From Solidesulfovibrio sp. (lineage in GTDB: Bacteria > Desulfobacterota > Desulfovibrionia > Desulfovibrionales > Desulfovibrionaceae): a DNA stretch of 64,000 nt. A program made the position numbers and the translations under genes. The notes beneath the pieces were generated by a model. It ran no database searches, was not told the origin of the DNA, and saw nothing but the letters and a program-made list of their open reading frames with translations. Position 1 is the stretch's first letter, and each line of letters starts with the position of its first letter. The DNA lies in NCBI RefSeq assembly GCF_038562415.1, contig NZ_JBCFBA010000009.1, positions 104,943-168,942 of the forward strand, read 5' to 3'. Shown one piece after another: positions 8,361-16,311 of this stretch.

Positions 8361-8996
8361 ATGGACTTCAAGGCTGTCATGGCGGCCCGCCGGGCCGTCA
8401 ATTTCTTCGATCCCGACCGCGACGTGCCCCAGGCCGACCTGGAGGCGATACTCGAGACCGCCGTGCGTGCCCCGTCGAGCTTCAACCTCCAGCCCTGGAA
8501 GGTGGCCGTGCTGCGCGACCCGGCCCGCAAAGCCAGGCTGCGCGAGCTGGCCTGGAACCAGCCCAAGGTCACCGAGGCCCCGGTGGTCCTGCTGTTTCTG
8601 GCCGACAGGCAAGCCTGGGCGATGTACGAGCCGTCCTTCGAGCGCCAGTTTTCCTACCTCATGGAGTCGGGCCGCTACAAGCCGGAAGAACGCGCCGCCT
8701 TCGCCGGCGCGGTGGAAAGCCTCTACGGCGGGACCCCGGAAAAATCCCTGGCCTTCGCCGTGAAAAACACCGCTTTCCTGGCCATGACCGTCATGTACGC
8801 CGCCGCCGACGCCGGCTACGTCACCCACCCCATGGACGGCTTCGACCACGACGGCGTGCGGGCCGCCTTTGGCATTCCCGATCGGTTCTGGATTCCCCTG
8901 CTCATGGCCGTGGGCCACCTCAAGCCGGGCGCGACCGTGGCGCCGCCCAAATGGCGCTTCGCTCCCGACGATATCCTTTATACCCTGCCCGAATAG
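8361..8996 (+). CDS. Nitroreductase family FMN oxidoreductase
   Basis: 211 residues. The N-terminal MAARRAVNFFD and the following VRAPSSFNLQPW are the FMN-phosphate and dimer-interface motifs of the nitroreductase fold. Late residues AAFGIPDRFWIPLLMAVGH fit the family C-terminal region. These enzymes reduce nitroaromatics, quinones or other electrophiles with NAD(P)H. AAAAGGAG lies 7 bases before the ATG. The gene is divergent from aconitase with 163 bases between them and is followed 17 bases later by a YceI gene, so the pair is probably one transcript. The substrate is unknown. A second, unrelated-looking nitroreductase lies at 15679-16194. Confidence 0.88.
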   Translation: MDFKAVMAARRAVNFFDPDRDVPQADLEAILETAVRAPSSFNLQPWKVAVLRDPARKARLRELAWNQPKVTEAPVVLLFLADRQAWAMYEPSFERQFSYLMESGRYKPEERAAFAGAVESLYGGTPEKSLAFAVKNTAFLAMTVMYAAADAGYVTHPMDGFDHDGVRAAFGIPDRFWIPLLMAVGHLKPGATVAPPKWRFAPDDILYTLPE

Positions 8997-9013
8997 GGCG
9001 TTGGAGTGACACC

Positions 9014-9709
9014 ATGCGCTATCTTCCCGCGACGATCCTGCTGGCCGGCCTCCTGTGGGCTCCGTGCACCGCCCAGGCCCAGGCCCCCAATTCCCTGCTC
9101 CTCGGTTCGCCGGCCCAGGCCACCGAACCGGCGGACAAGCCGGCCGAAGCCGCCGGCCCCGTCGTCGACGGCGCCACCCTGGACCCGGCCCATACCTCCG
9201 CCGTGTTCTGGATACGCCACGTCATCGCCCCGGTGGCCGGCCGGTTCGATGCCGTGGCCGGCAGCGTCGACATCCCCCCCGGCAATCCGGCCAAGGGCCG
9301 CGTGGCCTTCACCGTGCAGACCAAAAGCGTGGATACCGGCGTGGCCGCCCGCGACAAGCACCTCAACACGCCGGATTTCCTGGATACCGCCGCGTATCCG
9401 GAAATGCGGTTCGCCAGTGAACGCGTGAGCCCGCTTCGCCGCAACCTCTATGCCGTCACCGGCAAGCTCACCATCAAGGACGTGACGAAGACCGTCACCA
9501 TCCCGGTCAGATACCTGGGCACCAAGCCCCATCCCATGATGCCCTGCGTGGACGCCTCGGGCTACGAGGCCGTCTATTCCCTCAACCGCCTGGAATACCA
9601 CGTGGGCACGGGCAAGTTCTTCAAGATGGGCGCCGTCGGTGACACGGTCGACATGCGCCTGGCCGGCGAAACGTTGCGCAAGCGGCCGGGGTGCGTGGAG
9701 GGGAAGTAG
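9014..9709 (+). CDS. YceI family periplasmic lipid-binding-like protein
   Basis: 231 residues. A Sec signal peptide (MRYLPATILLAGLLWAPCTAQAQA) gives a likely cleavage near residue 24. A linker to about residue 50 is followed by a YceI/lipocalin-like beta barrel: VDGATLDPAHTSAVFWIRHV, the KGRVAFTVQTKSVDTG block, HLNTPDFLD and the YAVTGKLTIKDVTKTVTIPVR block are all family hallmarks. YceI proteins bind polyisoprenoid-type lipids in the periplasm. I took the ATG at 9014 with GGAG upstream rather than the longer frame that begins inside the nitroreductase gene. The gene is convergent with the FIST-SpoIIE gene across a palindromic repeat. Confidence 0.9.
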   Translation: MRYLPATILLAGLLWAPCTAQAQAPNSLLLGSPAQATEPADKPAEAAGPVVDGATLDPAHTSAVFWIRHVIAPVAGRFDAVAGSVDIPPGNPAKGRVAFTVQTKSVDTGVAARDKHLNTPDFLDTAAYPEMRFASERVSPLRRNLYAVTGKLTIKDVTKTVTIPVRYLGTKPHPMMPCVDASGYEAVYSLNRLEYHVGTGKFFKMGAVGDTVDMRLAGETLRKRPGCVEGK

Positions 9710-9748
9710 GGGGAAGGAAAGCAATGGTGGTCGATTGGGGATGCGGAT

Positions 9749-9865
9749 GCCTCCGGCGGCCGGGGGGCATGATGCCCCCCGGACCCCCCCGGCGTTGCCG
9801 ACCGTAGTCCCAGCCGCCCCATCCGGGGGGTCCGGGGGGGATGATCCCCCCCGGCCGCCGGAGGC
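9749..9865. repeat. Long palindromic repeat, copy A
   Basis: Two 41-base arms (9749-9789 and 9825-9865) are inverted copies of each other with only three mismatched positions, around a 35-base loop. The arms begin and end with GCCTCCGGCGGCCGGGGGG, and each contains its own inner palindrome (GGGGGGCATGATGCCCCCC on the left, GGGGGGGATGATCCCCCCC on the right). A closely related element is at 20041-20178. Both copies sit between convergent genes. Such a structure would fold into a long stem and could act as a bidirectional terminator or mRNA-stabilising element. Confidence 0.85.
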
Positions 9866-9871
9866 AAGCCT

Positions 9872-12025
9872 TTACGCCGTGCCCTCCTCGTCGGGCAGCA
9901 CCTTGATGGCCACCAGCGTCACGTCGTCTTCCGGCTGCGCGTCGCCGAGAAACTCCCGCAACCCGGCCAGCACGGCGTCGACGAGAGCCGCCGCCGGTTC
10001 CCCGTGGTGGCGGCCGAGCAGCGCCCGCACGCGGTCCTTGCCGAACATCTCGCCAGCGGCGTTTCGCGCTTCCCACAGGCCGTCGGTGGCGAGCAGGGCC
10101 ACCTGGCCGGGCTTCATGCCCTCGGCGGAATTTTCGGCGTAGCGGGCCTCGGTGACGATGCCCAGCGGCGGCCCGCCCTTGTCCGGGATGTCCTGGGCCA
10201 GGCCGGTGGCCGCGTCGTAGAGGATGATGGGGTCGTGGCCGGCGCGCACCCAGTGCAGGCGTTTTTTCTCGGTGTCGATGGCCAGGTAGAACAGCGTCAT
10301 GAAGCGGCCGGAGTCGGCCAGGTCGGCGCACAGCAGCTTGTTGACGTCGTCGATGACGGCGGCCAGCGACCCCGGCTGGAAGGAGCGCATGCGCAGAAAG
10401 GCCCGGGCGGTGGTCATGAGCAGGGCGGCGGCGATGCCGTGGCCGGTGACGTCGCCGATGATGACGCCGAAGCGGTTTTTGTCCTCGTTGGGTTCGTGGA
10501 TGAAATCGAAGTAGTCGCCGCCGGTCTCGTCGCTGTAAAGGCTCAGGCCGGCGATGTCGAAGCCGGGCAGGCCCGGGGCGGCTTGGGGCAGGAGGTTGCG
10601 CTGGACCTCCTCGGCCAGGGCCAGGGCCTGGCGCAGCAGCTCGTTTTTGCGCTGGATCTCCAGGCGCGCCTCGTTGATTTCCCGGTTGATGACCCGCATC
10701 AGGGCCTGGGAGCGGTCCTTCTGGGCTTCCAGGCGCTCGCGCGAGGCGTTGGCCCGGGCGAGCGCCCGGGACAGCGAGCGGATTTCGCGTTCCAGGCTTT
10801 CCACCTCGCCGGCCGGGCAGGGCAGGCCGTCGCCCAGGGGCAGGGCGGCCCTGGCCGGCTCGCCGCCGAGCACCACGGTCACCAGGGAGCCGCTTTGCAG
10901 GTGCAGGGGCAGGCCCGGGGCGGCGGCGCTCAGTTCGCCGTGGCAGGAGAAGCCGGCCAGGGGCGTGCCCGGCGGTAGGGCGGCGGCGAGTTGGGTGATT
11001 TCCTCCTCGGCCTTGGTGCCGAGGATGTCCTTTCTCGTGGAGCAGGAAAAAAGCAGCGCCCCGGCCGGCGTGAAGCCGAAAGCCGCTTCCTTGCCCAGGC
11101 TTTTGGCCATCTCGCGGATGTCGGCCAGCATTTCCGGGCGGTCGGCCTGGGCCAGCTGGACCATGGCCCCTTCGGGCACGCCGGCCGGGAACTGGATGCT
11201 GCCGTCGCCCTCGCTGTAGAAAGCCGGGGCGCGCAGGATGAAGTCCTTGTGCTTTTCGCAGGCGATGGCCAGGGGCAGTTCCGTGGCCGGTTCGGCGTGG
11301 GGGCCGAGGTAGTGGCGGTAGAAATCGAGCGCCGTGCCCTCGCCGATGCGGTGCACGACGGTGCCCTCGACCCCGGTCACCCGGGACAGGCCGCCCACGG
11401 GCCGCCAGCCGCGCGACAGGCGAAAGGCCACCGGGATATCGCCGGTAAGCAGCAGGAAGGGCGCGGCGTGGATGCAGATCTCGCGGCCGAAAAACTGGCG
11501 CAACGGCCGCCGGTCGGCCAGGTGCCGGCCGGCCAGGCCGCCGAACAGCAGGGCTTTCGGGCCGATGGCGGCGGCCAGTTCCTGGCCGAACTCCTGCGCG
11601 CCGCCCCGGCCGCCGTCCGGGAAGGCCAGGCCGAGGGCGACCTCGCCGGGGAGTCCCCCGCGCACGGCCTCGAAGGCCTCGCGGGCTTGCCGGCGGGGAT
11701 CGGCCCCGGGCGCGGCGAAATCCCGGGCCACGCCCGTGAGGCAGCCGATGCCGTCGCCGGCGAAGGCGACCAGTAGCACCGAATCGTCGCTGACGCCGGC
11801 GGCGGCGGACATCTCGCCGGCCGAGGTGGCGCCGACCAGGGGAACGCCGGGAAACACGTCTTCGATCACGTCCAGGATGGCGTTGTGATCGTAGCCGACG
11901 CCGGTGAACAGAAGCAATCCGACGGGGGGCGCGCCGCCAAGCTGGTCGCGGCACGAGGCCGCCGCGCCACGGGCGGCGCAGTCGGCATCCAGGCATTTGG
12001 CGTGCCCGACAGCCATGCGCAACAT
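9872..12025 (-). CDS. FIST sensor domain fused to SpoIIE-type PP2C phosphatase
   Basis: 717 residues, no membrane segment. The N-terminal half (about 1-375) has the FIST_N/FIST_C layout, with LLFTGVGYDHNAILDVIEDVFPGVPLVGATSAGE as the strand-turn-helix core and GFSCHGEL near the end of FIST_C. A coiled coil follows (about 405-460, REIRSLSRALARANASRERL and onward), then a SpoIIE/PP2C domain from about 475 with the metal-binding acidic residues in ETGGDYFDF, the VTGHG loop and the QPEDDVTLV ending. FIST domains are thought to bind small ligands such as amino acids; SpoIIE domains dephosphorylate anti-anti-sigma-type proteins. No anti-sigma partner is adjacent. GGAGGT precedes the ATG at 12025; the upstream in-frame extension crosses the SDR gene and is rejected. 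Confidence 0.9.
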   Translation of the reverse strand: MLRMAVGHAKCLDADCAARGAAASCRDQLGGAPPVGLLLFTGVGYDHNAILDVIEDVFPGVPLVGATSAGEMSAAAGVSDDSVLLVAFAGDGIGCLTGVARDFAAPGADPRRQAREAFEAVRGGLPGEVALGLAFPDGGRGGAQEFGQELAAAIGPKALLFGGLAGRHLADRRPLRQFFGREICIHAAPFLLLTGDIPVAFRLSRGWRPVGGLSRVTGVEGTVVHRIGEGTALDFYRHYLGPHAEPATELPLAIACEKHKDFILRAPAFYSEGDGSIQFPAGVPEGAMVQLAQADRPEMLADIREMAKSLGKEAAFGFTPAGALLFSCSTRKDILGTKAEEEITQLAAALPPGTPLAGFSCHGELSAAAPGLPLHLQSGSLVTVVLGGEPARAALPLGDGLPCPAGEVESLEREIRSLSRALARANASRERLEAQKDRSQALMRVINREINEARLEIQRKNELLRQALALAEEVQRNLLPQAAPGLPGFDIAGLSLYSDETGGDYFDFIHEPNEDKNRFGVIIGDVTGHGIAAALLMTTARAFLRMRSFQPGSLAAVIDDVNKLLCADLADSGRFMTLFYLAIDTEKKRLHWVRAGHDPIILYDAATGLAQDIPDKGGPPLGIVTEARYAENSAEGMKPGQVALLATDGLWEARNAAGEMFGKDRVRALLGRHHGEPAAALVDAVLAGLREFLGDAQPEDDVTLVAIKVLPDEEGTA

Positions 12026-12126
12026 GGGGACCTCCGGGCCTTGGGCCGAAACTCGATTTGATGATCGGGCGCGGCCGGGCCGCGCCCATTTGGCAAAGAT
12101 CGGTCTTTTTCGGCAAAAGGCAAGGC

Positions 12127-12867
12127 TCAGGTCATGTACCAGCCGCCGTTGACCGAGACGGTCTGGCCGGTGACATACCCGTTTTCGGCCAGGGCCACGA
12201 CCATGGCGGCGGTCTCCTCCACCGTGCCGAAGCGGCCCACGGGCAGGAAATCGGGCTTGGCCACCGGGTTTTGGGAAACCATGTCCGTGGCGATGAGCGC
12301 CGGGGCGACGACATTGGCCGTGATCCCTTCCCGGGCCAGGTGGGCGGCGTAGAAATGGGCCAGGCCGTGCATGCCGGCTTTCGAGGCGGCGTAGTGGGGG
12401 CCGACGATGCCGCCGCGCTGGGCGGCCACGGAGGAGATGAAGATCAGGCGCCCGAAGCCCCGGCGGCGCATGTCCGGCAGCACGGCCTGGGCGCAGTAAA
12501 ACGCCGAGCAGAGGTTGACGGACAGGGCGGCGGCGAAATCCTCGCCCGTGACGGCGTCGATGCTTCGCGGGCTGGCCACCCCGGCGTTGGCCACCAGGAT
12601 GTCCGCCGGGCCGAGGGTTTCGCGCACGGCCGCGGCCAGGCGCGCCACCTCCGACTCCACGGACACGTCGGCCCCCAAGGCCAGGGCGCGCCGGCCCAGG
12701 GCCGTTACGGCCTTGACCACCTCTCGGGCGGCCTCGGCCTGGCCGCGGTAGCCCACGGCCACGTCCGCCCCGCGCCGGGCCAGGGCCAGGGCGACACCCC
12801 GGCCGATGCCCCGGCTGGCCCCGGTGACCAGGGCGACTTTCCCGGAAAGGGGCGTTTCCCCTGACAT
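12127..12867 (-). CDS. Short-chain dehydrogenase/reductase (FabG-like)
   Basis: 246 residues. The NAD(P)-binding TGASRGIG motif is near residue 16, NAG at about 93-95, the catalytic Ser in the ISSVAAQ block, and YAASK for the Tyr/Lys pair. The last residues VTGQTVSVNGGWYMT match the acetoacetyl-CoA/3-oxoacyl reductase branch. It is distinct from the fabG in the fatty-acid cluster at 54063-54791, so a specialised role is likely. It is the last gene of the minus-strand redox cluster, 54 bases after the DsrE-like gene. Membership in the same transcript is inferred from spacing and strand only. The substrate is unknown. Confidence 0.85.
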   Translation of the reverse strand: MSGETPLSGKVALVTGASRGIGRGVALALARRGADVAVGYRGQAEAAREVVKAVTALGRRALALGADVSVESEVARLAAAVRETLGPADILVANAGVASPRSIDAVTGEDFAAALSVNLCSAFYCAQAVLPDMRRRGFGRLIFISSVAAQRGGIVGPHYAASKAGMHGLAHFYAAHLAREGITANVVAPALIATDMVSQNPVAKPDFLPVGRFGTVEETAAMVVALAENGYVTGQTVSVNGGWYMT

Positions 12868-12921
12868 GGCGCACCTCCCGCGTCAGCCTTCGTGGCGCAA
12901 GCCCCGAAGGACGGCTTGGCC

Positions 12922-13278
12922 CTATACGCTTAACACCTTCCAGCCGTCTTTCAAATAACGGGTCATGGCTTCGCCCGTATAGAGCACCGTGATGCCGAGG
13001 CCGGCCAAGGCTTCGGCCACGCCGTAGCGCTCGGCGCAGGCCCGGCAGGCGAAGACCTCGACACCGGCGCCCTGGCAGTCGGCCACCTCTTCCTGAAGCT
13101 CCGGGTCCCCGGCCAGGACTTCGGCCGAAGGGCCCCAGACGAGCAGGTGCACCCGCTCCCACCAGCCCTTGAGCCGGGAGTTTCTGGCGTACATCAGCGC
13201 CATGTTGCGGGCGGCCTCGGGGTCGCGGCTCACCCACAACACCACCAGGCCGACGGCCGCCTCGGTATCCGTGGTCAT
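12922..13278 (-). CDS. DsrE/DsrF-like family protein
   Basis: 118 residues. The fold pattern and motifs fit the DsrE/F/H superfamily: a first strand VGLVVLWVS, VHLLVWGPSAEVLA as the second strand and loop, then VEVFACRACAERYGV with two Cys in an RACxERYG setting, and a C-terminal GEAMTRYLKDGWKVLSV. In characterised relatives a Cys in this region carries sulfur or takes part in thiol relay; here CRAC is the only obvious candidate. GAGGAGAT precedes the ATG. It lies between the SDR and the iron-sulfur flavoprotein in the same orientation. A persulfide or disulfide function is possible but not shown. Confidence 0.78.
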   Translation of the reverse strand: MTTDTEAAVGLVVLWVSRDPEAARNMALMYARNSRLKGWWERVHLLVWGPSAEVLAGDPELQEEVADCQGAGVEVFACRACAERYGVAEALAGLGITVLYTGEAMTRYLKDGWKVLSV

Positions 13279-13364
13279 GCGACATCTCCTCGTTGCGGGC
13301 GGCCGCCGGCCGGGGGACGGACCGGCGGCCGGCAAGCGGCGGGCGAGCCGTCCCGCCGCAACGG

Positions 13365-13940
13365 TCAGCCGTGGAGCTTTTGCAGCACCCAGGCCATGTT
13401 CTTGCCCAGGTTGTCCATGGTCAGCATGCCTTCGTCGTCCTTTTCCACATCGCCGGGCTCCAGGCCATGGCCGAGGTTCCAGTAGCTCGAACCGGGCACC
13501 ACCACCTGGTTGATGAAGTAGAAGTGGTTGATGGAATTGAAGACGTGGATGGCCCCGCCGCGCCGCACGGCGACCACGGCCGCGCCGACCTTGCGGGCCA
13601 GGGCGTAGCCGTTGGCCAGGGCGACCATGCCGGCCCGGTCGATGATGGACTTGATGTTGGAGGTCACGTTGGCGAAGTAGGTGGGCGAGCCGATGAGCAG
13701 GCCGTCGGCGGCCACCATCTTGTCCATGATCTCGTTTAACATGTCGTTTTTGACCGCGCAGTGGCCGTCCTTTTTCTCCCAGCACTGCATGCAGGCGATG
13801 CAGCCGTGGATGGACTTCCCGTGCAACTGGAGCAGTTCCGTTTCGATGCCGGCGGCCTCGATGGGGGCCAGGGCTTTTCGCAGCATGGCGGCGGTGTTGC
13901 CGTCCTTTCGCGCGCTGCCGTTTATGGCCAGGACTTTCAT
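13365..13940 (-). CDS. Iron-sulfur flavoprotein / NAD(P)H-dependent FMN reductase family
   Basis: 191 residues with a flavodoxin-like fold: INGSARKDGNT is the FMN phosphate-binding loop and GSPTYFANVTSNIKSIIDR the second FMN contact. Between them is the compact cysteine motif CIACMQCWEKKDGHC (CX2CX2CX7C), which in iron-sulfur flavoproteins (Isf) of anaerobes holds a 4Fe-4S cluster. This supports electron transfer from ferredoxin or NAD(P)H to O2, peroxide or quinone-type acceptors rather than a plain flavodoxin. The start overlaps the stop of the upstream flavin reductase by 4 bases (ATGA). The physiological acceptor is unknown. Confidence 0.87.
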   Translation of the reverse strand: MKVLAINGSARKDGNTAAMLRKALAPIEAAGIETELLQLHGKSIHGCIACMQCWEKKDGHCAVKNDMLNEIMDKMVAADGLLIGSPTYFANVTSNIKSIIDRAGMVALANGYALARKVGAAVVAVRRGGAIHVFNSINHFYFINQVVVPGSSYWNLGHGLEPGDVEKDDEGMLTMDNLGKNMAWVLQKLHG

Positions 13941-14509
13941 GCGGTGTCTCCCTTTTTGCGTTTCTTGCCCACGCTCCAGGCGTCGGCCGGGCTGTCGCCC
14001 AGGGTCCAGTAGCGGTTGTCGGGCATGGTGAGCAAAAGCGGTTTGTATTTTTCCACGTCCGGCTCGCCGTTGGTGAGCGCTTCCCCGTCGGCCCAGCCGG
14101 CGACGATCTCGCCGATGAAAAAGGCGTGCTGGGGCAGTTCCACGATCTGGGCCAGGGTCATTTCCAGGCACAGCGGACACTGCCGGATCATGGGCGCGCC
14201 CGCGGTCTCGCCGAAAAAGACGTCGAACAGCGCCGACTTGTCCACGTTGCGCCCGGAAACCAGGCCGCAATAGTCGGTCAGCTCCACCAGCTCCGGGCCG
14301 GGCAGGCACAGGGAAAAGGCGCCCGTCTCCCGGATGGCCTGGCCCGTCAGCTGGCGGCGGTTGATGGACACGCCGATCAAGGGCGGCTTGTGCCCCACCC
14401 GCGTCACCCAGGCGGCGGCCATGAAGTTGGCCCGCCCCTGCGCCATGGCCCCGACCAGGGTCACGGGCATGGGCGGGAAGACTTCCGGATCGAGGCGGAC
14501 CTTGTCCAT
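13937..14509 (-). CDS. Flavin reductase-like FMN-binding split-barrel protein (paralogue 1)
   Basis: 190 residues of the flavin reductase domain family. Signature parts are PPMPVTLVGAMAQGRANFMAAAW, the PLIGVSINRRQLTGQAIRETGAFSLCLP segment and DYCGLVSGRNVDKS. These proteins bind FMN and use NAD(P)H or receive electrons from a partner. It is clearly paralogous to the next two genes (14510-15079 and 15081-15668). The C terminus ends in a basic KKRKKGDT run. Start and stop interlock with its neighbours (1 base from the upstream stop, 4-base overlap downstream), so the genes are translationally coupled. Confidence 0.88.
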   Translation of the reverse strand: MDKVRLDPEVFPPMPVTLVGAMAQGRANFMAAAWVTRVGHKPPLIGVSINRRQLTGQAIRETGAFSLCLPGPELVELTDYCGLVSGRNVDKSALFDVFFGETAGAPMIRQCPLCLEMTLAQIVELPQHAFFIGEIVAGWADGEALTNGEPDVEKYKPLLLTMPDNRYWTLGDSPADAWSVGKKRKKGDTA

Positions 14510-15079
14510 TTACTTGAGCTCCTTGCCGATGGAGAACCCCAGCCCCAGATCCGGGCCGATGCCGTAGTAGTGCCGGTCCTCGGGGGCGTAGAGGATGGGG
14601 CTTATGGCCACGGGATCGGGCTTGCCGTCCTTCAGGCAGGCTTCATCCACCTTCACGTCCAGGACCTCGCCCACGAACATGGTGTGCATGCCGAGGTCCT
14701 GGATGTGGACCACCTTGCATTCGAGCACCAGCGGGCACTGCTCCACGTAGGGCGCGTCCACGAGCGCGCTTTTCACGGCCGTCAGCCCGCAGGCCGCGAA
14801 CTTGTCGTGGTCGCGGCCCGAGGTGATGCCGCAGTAGTCCACCTTGGCCACGTCCCCGGCCGAGGCGATGTTCACGGTATAGGCCTTGCGCTCCATGATG
14901 GCGGCGTAGGAGTGCCGGGGTTTTTGCAGGGACACGGTCACGCACACCGGCTTGGAACAGCAGATGCCGCCCCAGGCGGCCGTCATGAGGTTGGGCTTGC
15001 CGTCCGGGCCATAGGTGCCGATGAGCCAGGCCGGGGTGGGCAGGGCCAGGGTCTTGGGGCCAAGGGAAACTTTCGCCAT
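14510..15079 (-). CDS. Flavin reductase-like FMN-binding split-barrel protein (paralogue 2)
   Basis: 189 residues. It has the same family pattern as its neighbours: PAWLIGTYGPDGKPNLMTAAWGG, VCVTVSLQKPRHSYAAIM, DYCGITSGRDHDKFA, then a C-terminal YYGIGPDLGLGFSIGKELK. The extra Cys in GGICCSKPVCVTVSL (three Cys within eight residues) is not present in the other two paralogues and may mark redox or metal sensitivity. It differs enough from paralogues 1 and 3 that this is an old duplication or independent recruitment. One base separates its ATG from the upstream stop. Confidence 0.87.
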   Translation of the reverse strand: MAKVSLGPKTLALPTPAWLIGTYGPDGKPNLMTAAWGGICCSKPVCVTVSLQKPRHSYAAIMERKAYTVNIASAGDVAKVDYCGITSGRDHDKFAACGLTAVKSALVDAPYVEQCPLVLECKVVHIQDLGMHTMFVGEVLDVKVDEACLKDGKPDPVAISPILYAPEDRHYYGIGPDLGLGFSIGKELK

Positions 15080-15080
15080 G

Positions 15081-15668
15081 TCACTTCACTCCTTTGGCGG
15101 CCTGATAGGCCGGATGGTCCCGTCCGACCCGCCAGCAGGGGGCCACGGGTTCGCCGAGCGAGAAATACCAGCCGCTGGAATAATCGAACAGCAGCGGCCG
15201 GACCTTTTCCAGATCGACCTTGCCCTCGCGCAGGCAGCCCTCGTCCACGTGGCTGGCCACGAGTTCGCCCACGAACACCTCGTGGGCCGGCAGGTCCAGG
15301 ACGTCGTGGAGCTTGAGCTCCATGTTGACCGGGCACTCCCGGATCAGGGGCGCGTTGCCCAGGCGTCCGTAAAAGACGTCGAAGACGCCCGACTTGTCCA
15401 CGTCCCGGCCGGAGACGATGCCCACGTAGTCGGTGACAACGGCCATGGACGCGCGCGGCAGGCAGATGGAGAAGCTCCCGGACTGCCGGATGCCCTTGGC
15501 CGTGTGCCGGAACTTCTTGAGGCTCACGGTCAGGTACTGGGGCGGGGCGTTGTTGAGGATACCGACGTGGGCGATGGCCAGGAAGTTGGGCCGGCCGTCG
15601 ACCACGGCCCCGACGATGGTCGCGGGCATGGGGTAGAGGGCGCAGCGCGCGCCGATATCGTGGTGCAT
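15081..15668 (-). CDS. Flavin reductase-like FMN-binding split-barrel protein (paralogue 3)
   Basis: 195 residues. Family motifs are LYPMPATIVGAVVDGRPNFLAIAHVG, PQYLTVSLKKFRHTAKGIRQSGSFSICLP, DYVGIVSGRDVDKSGVFDVF and a C-terminal WYFSLGEPVAPCWRVGRDHP. It is closest in layout to paralogue 1. I chose the ATG at 15668, 10 bases after the nitroreductase stop; the longer frame to 16007 would run through that gene. Three such genes in a row, sharing SGRxxDKS-type motifs, suggest a multi-subunit or multi-substrate flavin enzyme set rather than redundancy. Confidence 0.87.
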   Translation of the reverse strand: MHHDIGARCALYPMPATIVGAVVDGRPNFLAIAHVGILNNAPPQYLTVSLKKFRHTAKGIRQSGSFSICLPRASMAVVTDYVGIVSGRDVDKSGVFDVFYGRLGNAPLIRECPVNMELKLHDVLDLPAHEVFVGELVASHVDEGCLREGKVDLEKVRPLLFDYSSGWYFSLGEPVAPCWRVGRDHPAYQAAKGVK

Positions 15669-15678
15669 GGCCGGCCCG

Positions 15679-16194
15679 CTACCAGGTGTCGCGGTGGATG
15701 CGCTCGGGCTTGAAGCGGTCGACGCGCTTGAATTCCTGGGCCGGGTGGCCGATGACCACCAGGGCGTGGGCCTTGACGCCTTCGGGCAGGGACAGCAGCC
15801 TGCCCAGGCCTTCCATGCGTTCGGGCCGGGGGTAGATGCCGCACCAGACCGTGCCCAGTCCCAGCCCCCGGGCGGCCAGCAGCAGGTTTTGCACCGCCGC
15901 CGAGCAGTCGAGGGTCCAGTAGCCGAAGCCCGGGTACTTTTCCTGGGCCAGCTCCGCCGCCACGGCGATGGCCATGGGCGCCTGGCGGACCATGGCCGCG
16001 TGGGCATGGATGGCCGGGATGGCGTCGAGGATCGCCCGGTCGGTCACGACCACGAAATGCCAGGGTTGGGCGTTGCCGGCGCTCGGCGCGGTCATGGCCG
16101 CCCGCAGCACGACGTCGAGGTCGGCCTCGGACACCGGCTCGTTGGTGAAGGCGCGGATGCTGCGCCGGGTGTGGATGGCTTCCAGAAGATCCAT
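15679..16194 (-). CDS. Nitroreductase family protein (first gene of the HxlR-linked cluster)
   Basis: 171 residues, a compact nitroreductase. HTRRSIRAFTNEPV and AAMTAPSAGNAQPWHFVVV are the FMN-binding motifs. The LLLAARGLGLGTVWCGIYPR segment and the HALVVIGHPAQ strand complete the family signature. It is shorter than the 211-residue nitroreductase at 8361-8996 and belongs to the small NfnB/SagB-like branch common in anaerobes. AAAGGAGG stands immediately upstream of the ATG. It heads the minus-strand flavin cluster and faces the HxlR regulator, whose likely operator lies 87-106 bases upstream of this start. Confidence 0.88.
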   Translation of the reverse strand: MDLLEAIHTRRSIRAFTNEPVSEADLDVVLRAAMTAPSAGNAQPWHFVVVTDRAILDAIPAIHAHAAMVRQAPMAIAVAAELAQEKYPGFGYWTLDCSAAVQNLLLAARGLGLGTVWCGIYPRPERMEGLGRLLSLPEGVKAHALVVIGHPAQEFKRVDRFKPERIHRDTW

Positions 16195-16241
16195 GGGGCC
16201 TCCTTTACGGTTTCCGCTTTACGCTTTGGGGAAATTCTGCC

Positions 16242-16270
16242 AGTATGACCAAAAAGGCAAGAAGGCACAA
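16242..16270 (-). promoter_or_regulatory. Likely sigma-70-type promoter of the flavin cluster
   Basis: On the minus strand TTGTGC (16265-16270) and CATACT (16242-16247) are separated by 17 bases, a good -35/-10 pair. Transcription would start about 40 bases upstream of the nitroreductase ATG. Confidence 0.55.
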
Positions 16271-16280
16271 AAAAGTTCTG

Positions 16281-16300
16281 TAGTACCTTTTTGGATACTA
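16281..16300. promoter_or_regulatory. Candidate HxlR operator
   Basis: The dyad TAGTACCTTTTTGGATACTA has perfect TAGTA/TACTA ends. It lies between the divergent genes, 10 bases upstream of the -35 of the flavin cluster and 11 bases before the hxlR ATG, overlapping its leader. Known HxlR/YodB-type operators have a TACT/AGTA half-site layout, so autoregulation and control of the cluster are plausible. Confidence 0.55.
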
Positions 16301-16311
16301 GGAGGCTTTCC

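Noticed and set aside
12026..13285. Upstream in-frame extension of the FIST-SpoIIE gene to about 1130 residues
   Set aside because: The extension crosses the SDR gene in another frame and is Arg/Gly/Pro-rich; the ATG at 12025 has a good ribosome-binding site and the family start.
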